From Euptelea pleiosperma (taxonomy: Eukaryota; Streptophyta; Magnoliopsida; Ranunculales; Eupteleaceae), in NCBI GenBank assembly GCA_035048495.1, contig CM068543.1:35403096-35467095 (forward strand): 64,000 nt of DNA, written 5' to 3'. The position numbers and the translations under genes are program-made. How positions within the stretch are numbered: position 1 is the stretch's first letter; each line of letters begins with the position of its first letter. Below, one piece after another: positions 22,501 through 36,700 of the stretch. Below the pieces are notes generated by a model. It was not told the origin of the DNA. It was given only the letters and a program-made list of their open reading frames with translations, and did no database searches.

Positions 22501-25113
22501 AATGTTACTAATTGGACACAGTTTGAGTGTTACATTCCTAAGCCTATAACTAGTTACTTTTTCACAGTCGGACCTCAAATTTTAACTCAATCTCTTCCTT
22601 TCAATTTGAAGTGTTGGAACAAGATTGGGGAGAGTTGGGACTCGTTAGCTCCATTCATCCCCCAATGCCTTTAAATGGACTCAGTTTGAGTGTTACAAGC
22701 CAAAGCTTATAACTAATTAGTTTTTCGCAGCCGGACCTCGTACTTTCACTCAATCTCTTCCATTACAATTCTTTTAACACATTTCTAGTTTTGGAACAAG
22801 ATTGGGGAGAGTCGGAACTCGTTTGCCCCATTCGTGCGTCAATGTCTTTAATTGGACTCAGTTTGAGTGTCACAAGCCTAAGCCAATATCCTGATACTTT
22901 TTCGCAACTAGACCTCGTACTTTAACTCAATCTATTTCATTACAATTGTTTCAACACATTATAATTGTTGGAACAAGATTGCGGAGAGTCGAAACTCGTT
23001 TGCTCCACTCGTGCGTCAATGTCACTAATTGGACATTGTTTGAGTGTTACATTCCTAAGCCTATAACTAGTTACTTTTCTCAGCCGGACCACATACTTTG
23101 ACTCAATCTCTTCCTTTACAATTGTCTCAACACTTTTGAAGTGTTGGAACAAGATTGGGGAGAGTCGGAACTCGTTTGCTCTATTCGTGCGTCAAGGTCT
23201 TTAATTGGACTCAGTTTTAGTGTTACAAGCCTAAGCTTATAACTAGTTACTCTGTCGCAATCGATCATCATATTTTGACTCAATCTTTTTCATTACAACT
23301 GTTTCAACACATTCGAAATGTTGGAACAAGATTGCGAAGACTCAGAACTCGTTTGCTCCACTCGTGAGTCAATGTCACTAATTCGATACAGTTTAAGTGT
23401 TACATTAATAAGCCTATAACTAGATATTTTTCACAGCGGACCCCGTACTTTGACTCAATCTCTTCCATTACAATTGTTTCTACACATTTGAAGTGTTGGG
23501 ACAATTTTGGGGAGAGTCGGAACTCATTTGCTCCATTCGTGCGTCTATGTCCCAAATTGCATTCAGTTTGAGTGTTACGAACCTATGCCTATAACTAGTT
23601 ACTTTTATGCAACCGGACATCTTACTTTGACTCAATCTCTTCTATTACAATTATTTCAACACATTTGAAGTGTTGGAAGAAGATTAGGGAGAGTTAGAAC
23701 TCGTTTGCTCTATTCGTGTGTTAATGTCTCTAATTGGACTTTAATTTGACTGTTACAGCCTAAGCTTATAACTAGTAATTTTTTCGCAACTGGGCCTCGT
23801 ACTTTTACTCATTCTCTTCCATTTCAGTTCTTTCAACACATTTGAAGTGTTCGAAAAGGATTGGGGAGGGTCCGAACTCGTCTGCTCCATTCGTGCCTCA
23901 ACGTCAATAATTGGACACAGTTTGAGTGTTGCATTCCCAAGCCTATTACTAGTTACTTTTTCGCAACCAAACCTCGTACTTTGACTCAATCACTTCCATT
24001 ACAATTGCTTTAATGCATTTGAAGTGTTCGAACAAGATTGAATAGTATCAGAACTCGTTTGCTATATTCGTGCGTTAATATCTCTAATTGGACTTAGTCA
24101 AAGTGTCACAAGCCTATGCTTTTATCTAGCTACTTTTTAGGCACCGGACCTCGTACTTTGACCCAATCTCCTCCACTACCATTGAAGTGTTGGAATAAGA
24201 TTGGGGAGAGTCGAAACTCATTTGCTCCATTCGTGCATCATGTTCTTTAATTAGACTCAGTTTGAGTGTTACAGGCCTATGCTTGTAAGTAGATACTTTT
24301 TTCCAACTAGACCTCGTACTTTAACACAATATCTTCCAATACAATTGTTTCAACACATTAGAAGTGTTGGAACAAGATTGTGGAGGGTCAAAGCTAGTTT
24401 CCTCGATCCGTGCGTCAATGCCACTAATTGGACACTGTTTGAGTGTTACATTCCTAAGCCTATAACTAGTTACTTTTCCGCAGCGGACCTCGTACTTTGA
24501 CTCAATCTCATCCATTACATTTGTCTCAACATATTTAAAGTGTTGGAACAAGTTTGGGGAGAGTCGGAACTCGTTTGCTACATTCGTGCATCAATGTCAC
24601 TAATTGGACATACTTTGAGTGTTACATTCCTAAGCCTATAACTAGTTACTTTTTCGCAGCCGGACCTCATACTTTGACTCAATCTTTTCCTTTACAATTG
24701 TTTCAACACATTGGAAGTGTTGGAACAAGATTGGGGAGAGTCGGAACTCATTTCCTCCATTGGTGCGTCGATGTCTTTAATTGGACTCGGTTTGGGTGGT
24801 ATAAGCCTATGCTTATAAGTAGATACTCTTTCGTAACAAGACCTCATACTTTAACTCAATCTCTTCCATTACAATTGTTTCAACACATCAAATGTGTTGA
24901 AACAATATTGGTCAGAGTCAGAATTCGTTTCCTCTATTCGTGCGTTAATGTCTATAATTAGACTCAGTTTGAGTGTCATGGTTATAACTAGTTACTTTTT
25001 TGCAACAAGACCTTGTACTTTAACTCCATCTCTTCCATTACAATTGTTTCACTACATTTGAAGTGTTGGAACAAGATTGAGAAGAGTCGGAACTCGTTTA
25101 CTCTATTCGTGCG
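19541..25113. repeat. Satellite array A, right block; one full 21-monomer HOR plus part of the next
   Basis: Starts with the right TSD copy CAAGC. The block beginning GACCCCGTAC at about 19755 recurs at about 23441, and I count 21 monomers between them by stepping through the GACCTCGTAC-like site. Matching points elsewhere in the block are spaced exactly 3,685 bp (for example 20594 and 24279). The array stops at 25113 within ATTCGTGCG, where the poly(T) of a LINE begins. Confidence 0.95.
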
Positions 25114-27763
25114 TTTTTTTTTTTTTTTGATCGATAAGTTTGGGGTTTGGCAGACCCCTACCTGACCTTAAGAATATTCAACATTACATCCGAAAATACA
25201 GATGCCCAGAGGTGTCCTCAGAGAGGATATTACAAAAAAAGCTACTGAAAGTAGGAGGATACAGAATGATGAGGCCATTAAACCTTATAAGGGAAGCTAA
25301 ATGGTCCGCAGCCCAATTAGCTTCGCGGTAAACATGGCCAATCTCTATTTCTTCAAACTTGTGCCAAGTGGAATGTATCAATCGAACTATCTTTTTCCCT
25401 TGCCAAGGTATAGCACAAGTTCCTTTTATAATAGCTACGGCAGCGTCCGAATCGGTAGCGATAATGATCTTGCGCACGCCTTTAGAGATAGCTATTTGGA
25501 GACCCATAGAAATAGCTTGAAGCTCATGGACTATAATAGAAACTTTTTTGGAACCTGCTGCAAAAGCAAGGAATGTGTCACCCTTCGAGTTGCGAATAAT
25601 CCCGCCATACCCAGCTGAGTTGTCTTTAAAAGAACCATCAGTATTTAGGAGGAGATATCCATTCTTAGGCGCGGCCCATTTACAAGTTATGGGAATATTG
25701 TGATAGTATTCGATGTCGATATTCCAAGCGCTAAAGAATTCTCGAAAGCTAGGATTATCGTCCTCCTTTTTACTGCTGGATGTAAATTTGAGCTTGGCCA
25801 TGTCAAGAATCTGCTTGAGAACCAACTCTTTCGGCTTGAAAGAGTTGTTAAAAATACGGTCATTTCGCTCTCTCCATATAAAATAAACGGTGGCATTAAA
25901 GACCATTCGCATTAGCTGATCTTTAAGAGAAGGTCCCATTAAATTTTGTAATATCCATTGGGCTTCAAGAAGTGAATCTGCCACTGCCCTATTGTAACGA
26001 GATAAACAAAGCACTTTAGACCAAATAAATTTGGTGAAGCTGCAATCAAAATAAAGATGGTGTATAGTCTCGTCTTCAGATCTGCAAAAAACACATGTAC
26101 GGTCTGTGATAAAGTTTCGGAGTTGGGACTTATCCCGAGTAAGTAATCCACCATTAACAGCCAGCCAAGTGATAAAACTATGTCTGGGAACAGTGTTTTT
26201 ACTCCAAACAAGAGTACTCCAGTCCACTTTATCGCGTCTCAGTCGAGTTGCCTCATAGGCTGATGATAAGGAGAAGTCACCTGAATTGGACGGACTCCAA
26301 ATGACCTCATCTCGGCTCGAGAGATTATCTATATCGATAGTGCAGATAGCCTTCCATGTTTGATCCAGCTCCACCGTCTAACCAGTAGGTATAACCCATT
26401 CACCATTAGAAATGAGTGTAGACACCTCATCTTCCATCCTCAACCGAGTATCAAAGCGAGCATTTCTGATGTAAATATCTTTTAAGATACCTTTGGGATG
26501 CCAAGGGTCATGCCAAAGTTTGGTTTCCTTGCCATTAGCTATCAAATGTTGAATGAGCTTACTTGCCATCTTCCGACTAGCCAGCACTTTCCTCCAAACC
26601 CAAGAACATTCACAAGGTATATCCATAGTCCAAAACATCTTCTTTTTTATGAGGTTAGCTCTTGCCCATTTAACCCAAATGTTATCCTTGTTCATAGCTA
26701 TAGCAAAAGTATGCCTCATAACAGCTGCTTTATTCCATATTTCAAGATTCTTCAGACCTAAACCCCCTTCATTCTTAGGCTGGCAAATCAGATCCCAAGT
26801 AACAGCATGATATTTCCGTTGGAGATCAGGCCCCCCCCAAAGAAACCGAGCACACAAGCTGTTGATCTTCTTAATAATAAGTTTAGGGAGAACAAAACAT
26901 AGGCTCCAAAACACTTGAATGCTGCTAAGAACAGATCTAACAAGTTCTAATCTCCCCGCATAAGATAGGAATTTCCCTTTCCAAGCTTGAATTCGAAGAG
27001 TCATGCGGTCTATCAGTGGTTGACAGTCCACAGCTCTTAGCCGAGAAGATATAAGAGGTAATCCAAGATACCGGATAGGTCCCACCCCTTCCATAAATCC
27101 TAAAATATCCTTTATTTCTTCTCTGGTTGCAGCTTCCACCCCAGAACAAAATAAAGTACTCTTGGCTCGATTGGCCTCAAGTCCCGAAATTTCATGAAAC
27201 AAGCCCAAAGTCTCAAGAAGAGTGCATGCAGATTGGACATCCCCTCCAAAAAAGACCATTAGATCATCAACAAAGCACATATGAGAGATAAGAGGTTTGG
27301 AACACTTAGGATGGATCTTGAATTGGCCTTCAAGAACTCGAAGCTTCAATAGATGACTAAACATTTCCATAGCCAAAACAAACAAGTACGGAGATATCGG
27401 ATCACCTTGTCGAATACCCTTCCGGCCTTCAAAATATCCTTCCGGACTGCCATTTATGAGGATGGAGTATCTCACAGAAGTTAAACAAATACGAATCCAG
27501 TTGATCAAAACAGGGTGAAAGTTAAACAAATGGAGTAAGTCAAGAAGGAAGTCCCACTTCAGGTTGTCATAAGCTTTACGAAGATCAATCTTCACCGTAC
27601 ATTTAGGATTCCCTCCTTCGCGATGGTAATTACGGAATAGCTCATGACATATCAGAATATTATCACTGATTTTGCGACCTTTGATGAAGGCGGACTGAGT
27701 TGGCTCAATTAAAAGAGGTAAGCTATCCTTTATCCTATCGGCAATGATCTTGGAGATACATAA
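25114..27763 (-). mobile_element. 5'-truncated L1-type LINE at the border of arrays A and B
   Basis: A poly(T) run (25114-25128) marks the 3' end of a minus-strand LINE; the 5' end is cut inside RT at about 27763. It belongs to the same family as the LINE at 45178: both share the 3'-terminal sequence around GGCAGACCCCTACCTG and protein similarity throughout. Left of it the satellite is array A, right of it array B. The two flanks share only an imperfect 17-bp match, TTTACTCTATTCGTGCG against TTTGCTCCATTCGTGCG (two mismatches), so there is no clean target-site duplication. Confidence 0.9.
25184..27763 (-). pseudogene. LINE ORF2 remnant: partial RT, zinc-knuckle region, RNase H
   Basis: One reading frame runs from the 5' break at about 27763 to a stop at 25184, interrupted by an in-frame TAG at 26378-26380. 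Upstream of the stop is RT: QSAFIKGR, KIDLRKAYDNLKWD, GIRQGDPISPY and the catalytic box as FVDD where the intact LINE has FADD. Downstream are a zf-RVT-like motif (CVFCRSEDETIHHLYFDC) and RNase H with LNTDGS, HELQAIS and ATDSDAA. The endonuclease and ORF1 are absent because of the 5' truncation. Only one stop and few differences suggest moderate age. It cannot move by itself. Confidence 0.9.
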
Positions 27764-30700
27764 GTTTGCTCCATTCGTGCGTATTGGACTCAGTTTGTGC
27801 GTTACATTCCTAAGCTTTTAACAAATTACTTTTTCGCAACAAGACCTCATAATTTGACCCAATCTCTTCCATTACAATTGTTTCAACACATTTGAAGTCT
27901 TGGAACAAGATTCGGGACAGTCGAAACAAGTTTGCTCCATCCGTGTGTCAATGTCTCTAATTGTACTCAGTTTGTGTGTTACATTCTTAAGCTTATAACT
28001 AGTGACTTTTTCGCAACCAGACCTCGTAGTTTGACTCAATCTCTTCTATTACAATTGTTTCAACACATTTGAAGTCTTGGAACAAGATTCGGGACAGTCG
28101 AAACAAGTTTGCTCCAAGCGTTCGTCAATGTCTCTAATTGGACTCAGTTTGGGTGTTACATTCTGCCTATAATTATTGACTTTTTCGCAACCAGACCTCG
28201 TAATTTGACTCAATAACTTCAATCACAATTGTTACAACACATTTGAAGTGTTGGAACAAGATTTGGGACAGTCGGAACAAGTTTGCTCAATGCGTTCGTC
28301 AATGTCTCTAATTGGACTCAGTTTGGGTGTTACATTCCTAAGCCTATAATTACTGACTTTTTCGCAACTGGACCTCGTAATTTGACTCAATAACTTCAAT
28401 CACAATTGTTACAACACATTTGAAGTGTTGGAACAAGATTTGGGACAATCGGAACAAGTTTGCTCCATGCGTTCGTCAATGTCTCTAATTGGACTCAGTT
28501 TGGGTGTCACATTCCTAAGCCTATAATTACTGACTTTTTGGCAACCGGACCTCGTAATTTGACTCAATATCTTCTATTTCAACTGTTTTAACACATTTGA
28601 AGTGTTGGAACAAGATTCGGGACTATCGGAACAAGTTTGCCCCATTCGTGCGTCAATGACTCGAATTGGACTCCGTTTGTGCATTACATTCCTAAGCTTA
28701 TAACTGGTGACTTTTTCGCAACTGGACCTCGTAATCTGACTCAATCTCTTCTATTACAATTGTTTCAAGACATTTGAAGTGTTGGAACAAGATTTGGGAT
28801 AGTCGGAACAAGTTTGCTCCATGCGTGCGTCAATGTCTCTAATTGGACTAAGTTTGTGTGTTACATTCCGAAGCCTATAACTAGTGACTTGTTCTCAAAC
28901 GGACCTCGTAATTTTACTCAATATCTTCTATTACAATTGTTTTAACACATTTGAAGATTTGGAACAAGATTCGGGACTGTCGGAAGAAGTTTGCTCAATT
29001 CGTGAGTCAATGACTCTAATTGGACTCAGTTTGTGCGTTACATTCCTAAGCTTTTAACAAGTTACTTTTTTGCAACCGGACCTCATAAGTTGACTCATCT
29101 CTTCCATTACAATTGTTTCAACACATTTGTAGTCTTGGAACAAGATTCAGGACCGTCGAAACAAGTTTGCTCCATCCGTGCTTCAATGTCTCTAATTGGA
29201 CTCAGTTTGTGTGTTACATTCCGAAGCCTATAATTAGTGACTTTTTTGCAACTGGACCTCGTAATTTGACTTAATATCTTCTATTACAATTGTTTAACAC
29301 ATTTGAAGTGTTGGAACAAGATCCGGGACTGTCGGAACAAGTTTGCCCCATTCGTGCCTCAATGACTCTAATTGGACTCCGTTTGTGCGTTACATTCCTA
29401 AGCTTATAACTAGTGACTTTTTCGCAACCGAACCTCGTAATTTGACTCAATCTCGTCCATTACAATTGTTTAAACATATTTGAAGTCTTGGAACAAGACT
29501 CGGGACAGTCGAAACAAGTTTGCTCCATCTGTGCGTCATTGTCTCTAATTGGACACAGTTTCTGTGTAACATTCCGAAGCCTATAACTGGTGACCTTTTC
29601 GCAACCGGACCTCTGTATTTGACTCAAACTCTTCCATCACTATTGTTTCAACACATTTGAAGTGTTGGAACAACATTCGGGACAGTCCAGACAAGTTTGC
29701 TCCATCCGTTCGTCAATATCTCTAATTTGACTCAATTTTGGTGTTACATTCCTAAGCCTATTATTACTGACTCTTTCACAATCGGACCTCCTAATTTGAC
29801 TCAATAACTTCAATCACAATTGTTTCAACACATTTGAAGTGTCAGAACAAGTTTGCTCCATGCGTTCGTCAATGTTTCTAATTGGACTCAGTTTAGGTGT
29901 TACATTCCTAAGCCTATAATTAATGACTTTTTCGCAACCGGACCTCGTAATTTGACTCAATAACTTTAATCACAATTGTTACAACACATTTGAAGTGTTG
30001 GAACAAAATTTGGGACAGTCGGAACAAGTTTGCTCCATGCGTTCATCAATGTCTCTAATTGGACTCAGTTTGGGTGTTACATTCCTAAGCCTTTAATTAC
30101 TGATTTTTTCGCAATCGGACCTCGTAATTTGACTCAATATCTTCAATTACAACTGTTTTAACACATTTGAAGTGTTGGAACAAGATTCGGGACTATCGGA
30201 ACAAGTTTGCCCCATTCGTGCGTCAATGACTCTAATTGGACTCCGTATGTGCGTTACATTCCTAAGCTTATAACTAGTGAGTTTTCTACAACCGAACCTC
30301 GTTGTTTGACTCAATTTCTTCCATTACAATTGTTTAAACACATTTGAAGTCTTGGACCAAGATTCGGCACAGTCGAAATAAGTTTGCACCATTCGTGCGT
30401 CAATGTCTCTAATTGGACTCAGTTTGTGCGTTACATTCCTAAGCTTATAACAAGTGACTTTTACGCAACCGGACCTCGTAATTTGACTCAATCTCTTCTA
30501 TTACAATTGTTTCAACACATTTGAAGTCTTGGAACAAGATTCGGGGCAGTCGAAACAAGTTTGCTCCTTTCGTGCGTCAATGACTCGTATTGGACTCAGT
30601 TTGTGTGTTACATTCCTAAGCTTTTCTCAAATTACTTTTTCGCAACAAGACATCATAATTTGACTCAATCTCTTCCATTACAATTGTTTCAACACATTTG

Positions 30701-33700
30701 AAGTCTTGGAACAAGATTCGGGACAATCGAAACAAGTTTGCTCCTTTCGTGCGTCAATGACTCGTATTGGACTCAGTTTGTGCGTTACATTCCTAAGCTT
30801 TTAACAAATTACTTTTTCGCAACAAGACCTCATAATTTGACTCAATCTCTTCCATTACAATTGTTTCAACACATTTGAAGTCTTGGAACAAGATTCGGGA
30901 CAGTCGAAACAAGTTTGCTCCATCCGTGCGTCAATGTCTTTAATTGTACTCAGTTTGTGCGTTACATTCCTAAGCTTATAACAAGTGACTGTTTCGCAAT
31001 CGGACCTCGTAGTTTGACTCAATCTCCTCTATTACAATTGTTTCAACACATTTGAAGTCTTGGAACAAGATTCGGGACAGTCGAAACAAGTTTGCCCCAT
31101 GCGTTCGTCAATGTCTCTAATTGGACTCAGTTTGGGTGTTACATTCTGCCTATAATTACTGACTTTTTGGCAACCGGACCTCGTAATTTGACTCAATAAC
31201 TTCAATCACAATTGTTACAACACATTTGAAGTGTTGGAAAAAGATTGGGGACAGTCGGAACAAGTTTGCTCCATGCGTTCGTCAATGTCTCTAATTGGAC
31301 TCAGTTTGGGTGTTACATTCCTAAGCCTATAATTATTGACTTTTTCGCAACCGGACCTCGAAATTTTACTCAATAACTTCAATCAAAATTGTTACAATAC
31401 ATTTGAAGTGTTGGAACAAGATTTGGGACAGTCGGAACAAGTTTGCTCCATGCGTTCTTCAATGTCTCTAATTGGACTCAGTTTGGGTGTTACATTCCTA
31501 AGCCTATAATTACTGACTTTTTGGCAACCGGACCTCGTAATTTGACTCAATATCTTCTTTTTCAACTGTTTTAACACATTTGAAGTGTTGGAACAAGATT
31601 CGGGACTATCGGAACAAGTGTACCCCATTCGTGCGTCAATGACTCTAATTGGACTCCGTTTGTGCCTTACATTCCTAAGCTTATAACTGGTGAGTTTTCC
31701 ACAACTGGACCTCGTAATTTAACTCAATCTCTTCTATTACAATTGTTTCAACACATTTGAAGTGTTGGATCAAGATTTGGGATAGTCGGAACAAGCTTGC
31801 TCCATGCGTGCGTCAATTTCTCTAATTGGACTCAATTTGTGTGTTACATTCCGAAGCCAATAACTAGTGACTTGTTCTCAACCGGACCTCGTAATTTTAC
31901 TCAATATCTTCTATGACAATTGTTTCAACACATTTGAAGTGTTGGAACAAGATTTGCGACAGTCGGAACAAGTTTGCTCCATGTGTTCGTCAATATCTCT
32001 AATTGGACTCAGTTTGGGTGTTACATTCCTAAGCGTATAATTAATGACTTTTTTGCAACCGGACCTCGTAATTTGACTCAATATCTTCTATCACAACTTT
32101 TTTAAGACATTTGAAGTGTTGGAACAAGATTCGGGACTATCGGAACAAGTTTGCCCCATTCGTGCATCAATGACTCTAATTGGACTCCGTATGTGCGTTA
32201 CATTCCTAAGCTTATAACTAGTGAGTTTTCCGCAACCGAACCTCATTGTTTCACTCAATCTCTTCCATTACAATTTTTTAAACACATTTGAAGTCTTGGA
32301 ACAAGATTCGGGACAGTCGAAACAAGTTTACACCATCCGTGTGTCAATGTCTCTAATTGGACTCAGTTTGTGCGTTACATTCCTAAGCTTATAACAAGTT
32401 ACTTTTACGCAACCGGACCTCATAATTTGACTCAATCTCTTATATTACAATTGTTTCAACACATTTGAAGTCTTGGAACAATATTCGGGACAGTCGAAAC
32501 AAGTTTGCTCCATTCGTGCGTATTGGACTCAGTTTGTGCGTCACATTCCAAAGCTTTTAACAAATTACTTTTTCGCAACAAGACCTCATAATTTGACCCA
32601 ATCTCTTCCATTACAATTGTTTCAACACATTTGAAGTCTTAGAACAAGATTCGAGACAGTCGAAACAAGTTTGCTCCATCCGTGCGTCAATGTCTCTAAT
32701 TGTACTCAGTTTGTGTGTTACATTCCTAAGCTTATAACTAGTGACTTTTTCGCAACCAGACCTCGTAGTTTGACTCAACCTCTTCTATTACAATTGTTTC
32801 AACACATTTGAAGTCTTGGAACAAGATTCGGGACAGTCGAAACAAGTTTGCTCCATGCGTTCGTCAATGTCTCTAATTGGACTCAGTTTGGGTGTTACAT
32901 TCTGCCTATAATTACAGACTTTTTCGCAACCGGACCTCGTAATTTGACTCAATAACTTCAATCACAATTGTTACAACACATTTGAAGTGTTGGAACAAGA
33001 TTTTGGATAGTCGGAACAAGTTTGCTCTATGCGTTCGTCAATGTCTCTAATTGGACTCAGTTTGGGTGTTACATTCCTAAGCCTATAATTACTGACTCTT
33101 TCGCAACTGGACCTCGTAATTTGACTCAATAACTTCAATCACAATTGTTACAACACATTTGAATTGTTGGAACAAGATTTGGGACAATCGGAACAAGTTT
33201 GCTCCGTGCGTTCGTCAATGTCTCTAATTGGACTCAGTTTGGGTGTTACATTCCTAAGCCTATAATTACTGACTTTTTGGCAACCGGACCTCGTAATTTG
33301 ACTCAATATCTTCTATTTCAACTGTTTTAACACATTTGAAGTGTTGGAACAAGATTCGGGACTATCGGAACAAGTTTGCCCCATTCGTGCGTCAATGACT
33401 CTAATTGGACTCCGTTTGTGCGTTACATTCCTAAGCTTATAACTGGTGACTTTTTCGCAACTGGACCTCGTAATTTGACTCAATCTCTTCTATTACAATT
33501 GTTTCAAGACATTTGAAGTGTTGGAACAAGATTTGGGATAGTCGGAACAAGTTTGCTCCATGCGTGCGTCAATGTCTCTAATTGGACTAAGTTTGTGTGT
33601 TACATTCCGAAGCCTATAACTAGTGACTTGTTCTCAAACGGACCTCGTAATTTTACTCAATATCTTCTATTACAATTGTTTTAACACATTTGAAGATTTG

Positions 33701-36700
33701 GAACAAGATTCGGGACTGTCGGAAGAAGTTTGCTCCATTCGTGAGTCAATGACTCTAATTGGACTCAGTTTGTGCGTTACATTCCTAAGCTTTTAACAAG
33801 TTACTTTTTTGCAACCGGACCTCATAAGTTGACTCATCTCTTCCATTACAATTGTTTCAACATATTTGTAGTCTTGGAACAAGATTCAGGACCGTTGAAA
33901 CAAGTTTGCTCCATCCGTGCTTCAATGTCTCTAATTGGACTCAGTTTGTGTGTTACATTCCGAAGCCTATAATTAGTGACTTTTTTGCAACCGGACATTG
34001 TAATTTGACTTAATATCTTCTATTACAATTGTTTAACACATTTGAAGTGTTGGAACAAGATTCGGGACTGTCAGAACAAGTTTGCCCCATTCGTGCCTCA
34101 ATGACTCTAATTGGACTCCGTTTGTGCGTTACATTCCTAAGCTTATAACTAGTGACTTTTTCGCAACCGGACCTCGTAATTTGACTCAATCTCGTCCATT
34201 ACAATTGTTTAAACATATTTGAAGTCTTGGAACAAGACTCGGGACAGTCGAAACAAGTTTGCTCCATCTGTGCGTCATTGTCTCTAATTGGACACAGTTT
34301 CTGTGTAACATTCCGAAGCCTATAACTGGTGACCTTTTAGCAACCGGACCTCGGTATTTGACTCAAACTCTTCCATCACTATTGTTTCAACACATTTGAA
34401 GTGTTGGAACAACATTCGGGACAGTCCAGATAAGTTTGCTCCATCCGTTCGTCAATATCTCTAATTTGACTCAATTTGGGTGTTACATTCCTAAGCCTAT
34501 TATTACTGACTCTTTCGCAATCGGACCTCCTAATTTGACTCAATAACTTGAATCACAATTGTTTCAACACATTTGAAGTGTCAGAACAAGTTTGCTCCAT
34601 GCGTTCGTCAATGTTTCTAATTGGACTCAGTTTAGGTGTTACATTCCGAAGCCTATAATTACTGACTTTTTCGCAACCGGACCTCGTAATTTAACTCAAT
34701 AACTTTAATCACAATTGTTACAACACATTTGAAGTGTTGGAACAAAATTTGGGACAGTCGGAACAAGTTTGCTCCATGCGTTCATCAATGTGTCTAATTG
34801 GACTCAGTTTGGGTGTTACATTCCTAAGCCTTTAATTACTGACTTTTTCGCAATCGGACCTCGTAATTTGACTCAATATCTTCAATTACAACTGTTTTAA
34901 CACATTTGAAGTGTTGGAACAAGATTCGGGACTATCGGAACAAGTTTGTCCCATTCGTGCGTCAATGACTCTAATTGGACTCCGTATGTGCGTTACATTC
35001 CTAAGCTTATAACTAGTGAGTTTTCTACAACCGAACCTCGTTGTTTGACTCAATTTCTTATATTACAATTGTTTAAACACATTTGAAGTCTTGGACCAAG
35101 ATTCGGCACAGTCGAAATAAGTTTGCACCATTCGTTCGTCAATGTCTCTAATTGGACTCAGTTTGTGCGTTACATTCCTAAGCTTATAACAAGTGACTTT
35201 TACGCAACCGGACCTCGTAATTTGACTCAATCTCTTCTATTACCATTGTTTCAACACATTTGAAGTCTTGGAACAAGATTCGGGACAGTCGAAACAAGTT
35301 TGCTCCTTTCGTGCGTCAATGACTCGTATTGGACTCAGTTTGTGCGTTACATTCCTAAGCTTTTGACAAATTACTTTTTCTCAACAAGATCTCATAATTT
35401 GACTCAATCTCTTCCATTACAATTGTTTCAACACATTTGAAGTCTTGGAACAAGATTCGGGACAATCGAAGCAAGTTTGCTCCTTTCGTGCGTCAATGAC
35501 TCGTATTGGACTCAATTTGTGCGTTACATTCCTAAGCTTTTAAAAAATTACTTTTTCGCAACAAGACCTCATAATTTGACTCAATCTCTTCCATTACAAT
35601 TGTTTCAACACATTTGAAGTCTTGGAACAAGATTCGGGACAGTCGAAACAAGTTTGCTCCATCCGTGCGTCAATGTCTTTAATTGTACTCAGTTTGTGCG
35701 TTACATTCCTAAGCTTATAACAAGTGACTTTTTCGCAATCGGGCCTTGTAGTTTGACTCAATCTCTTCTATTACAATTGTTTCAACACATTTGAAGTCTT
35801 GGACCAAGATTCGGGACAGTCGAAACAAGTTTGCCCCATGCGTTCGTCAATGTCTCTAATTGGACTCAGTTTGGGTGTTACATTCTGCCTATAATTACTG
35901 ACTTTTTGGCAACCGGACCTCTTAATTTGACTCAATAACTTCAATCACAATTGTTACAACACATTTGAAGTGTTGGAAAAAGATTGGGGACAGTCGGAAC
36001 AAGTTTGCTCCATGCGTTCGTCAATGTCTCTAATTGGACTCAGTTTGGGTGTTACATTCCTAAGCCTATAATTACTGACTTTTTCGCAACCGGACCTCAA
36101 AATTTTACTCAATAACTTCAATCACAATTGTTACAATACATTTGAAGTGTTGGAACAAGATTTGGGACAGTCGGAACAAGTTTGCTCCATGCGTTCTTCA
36201 ATGTCTCTAATTGGACTCAGTTTGGGTGTTACATTCTTAAGCCTATAATTACTGACTTTTTGGCAACTGGACCTCGTAATTTGACTCAATATCTTCTTTT
36301 TCAACTGTTTTAACACATTTGAAGTGTTGGAAAAAGATTCGGGACTATCGGAACAAGTTTGCCCCATTCTTGCGTCAATGACTCTAATTGGACTCCGTTT
36401 GTGCCTTACATTCCTAAGCTTATAACTGGTGACTTTTCTACAACTGGACCTCGTAATTTAACTCAATCTCTTCTATTACAATTGTTCCAACGCATTTGAA
36501 GTGTTGGAACAAGATTTGGGATAGTGGGAATAAGCTTGCTCTATGCGTGCGTCAATGTCTCTAATTGGACTCAATTTGTGTGTTACATTCCGAAGCCAAT
36601 AACTAGTGACTTGTTCTCAACCGGACCTCGTAATTTTACTCAATATCTTCTATGACAATTGTTTCAACACATTTGAAGTGTTGGAACAAGATTTGAGACA

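Noticed and set aside
27900..27935. CENP-B-box-like string ATTCGGGACAGTCGAAA in array B monomers
   Set aside because: It matches TTCG, A and CG of NTTCGNNNNANNCGGGN, but the final GG is AA, and plants have no established CENP-B box. Likely chance.
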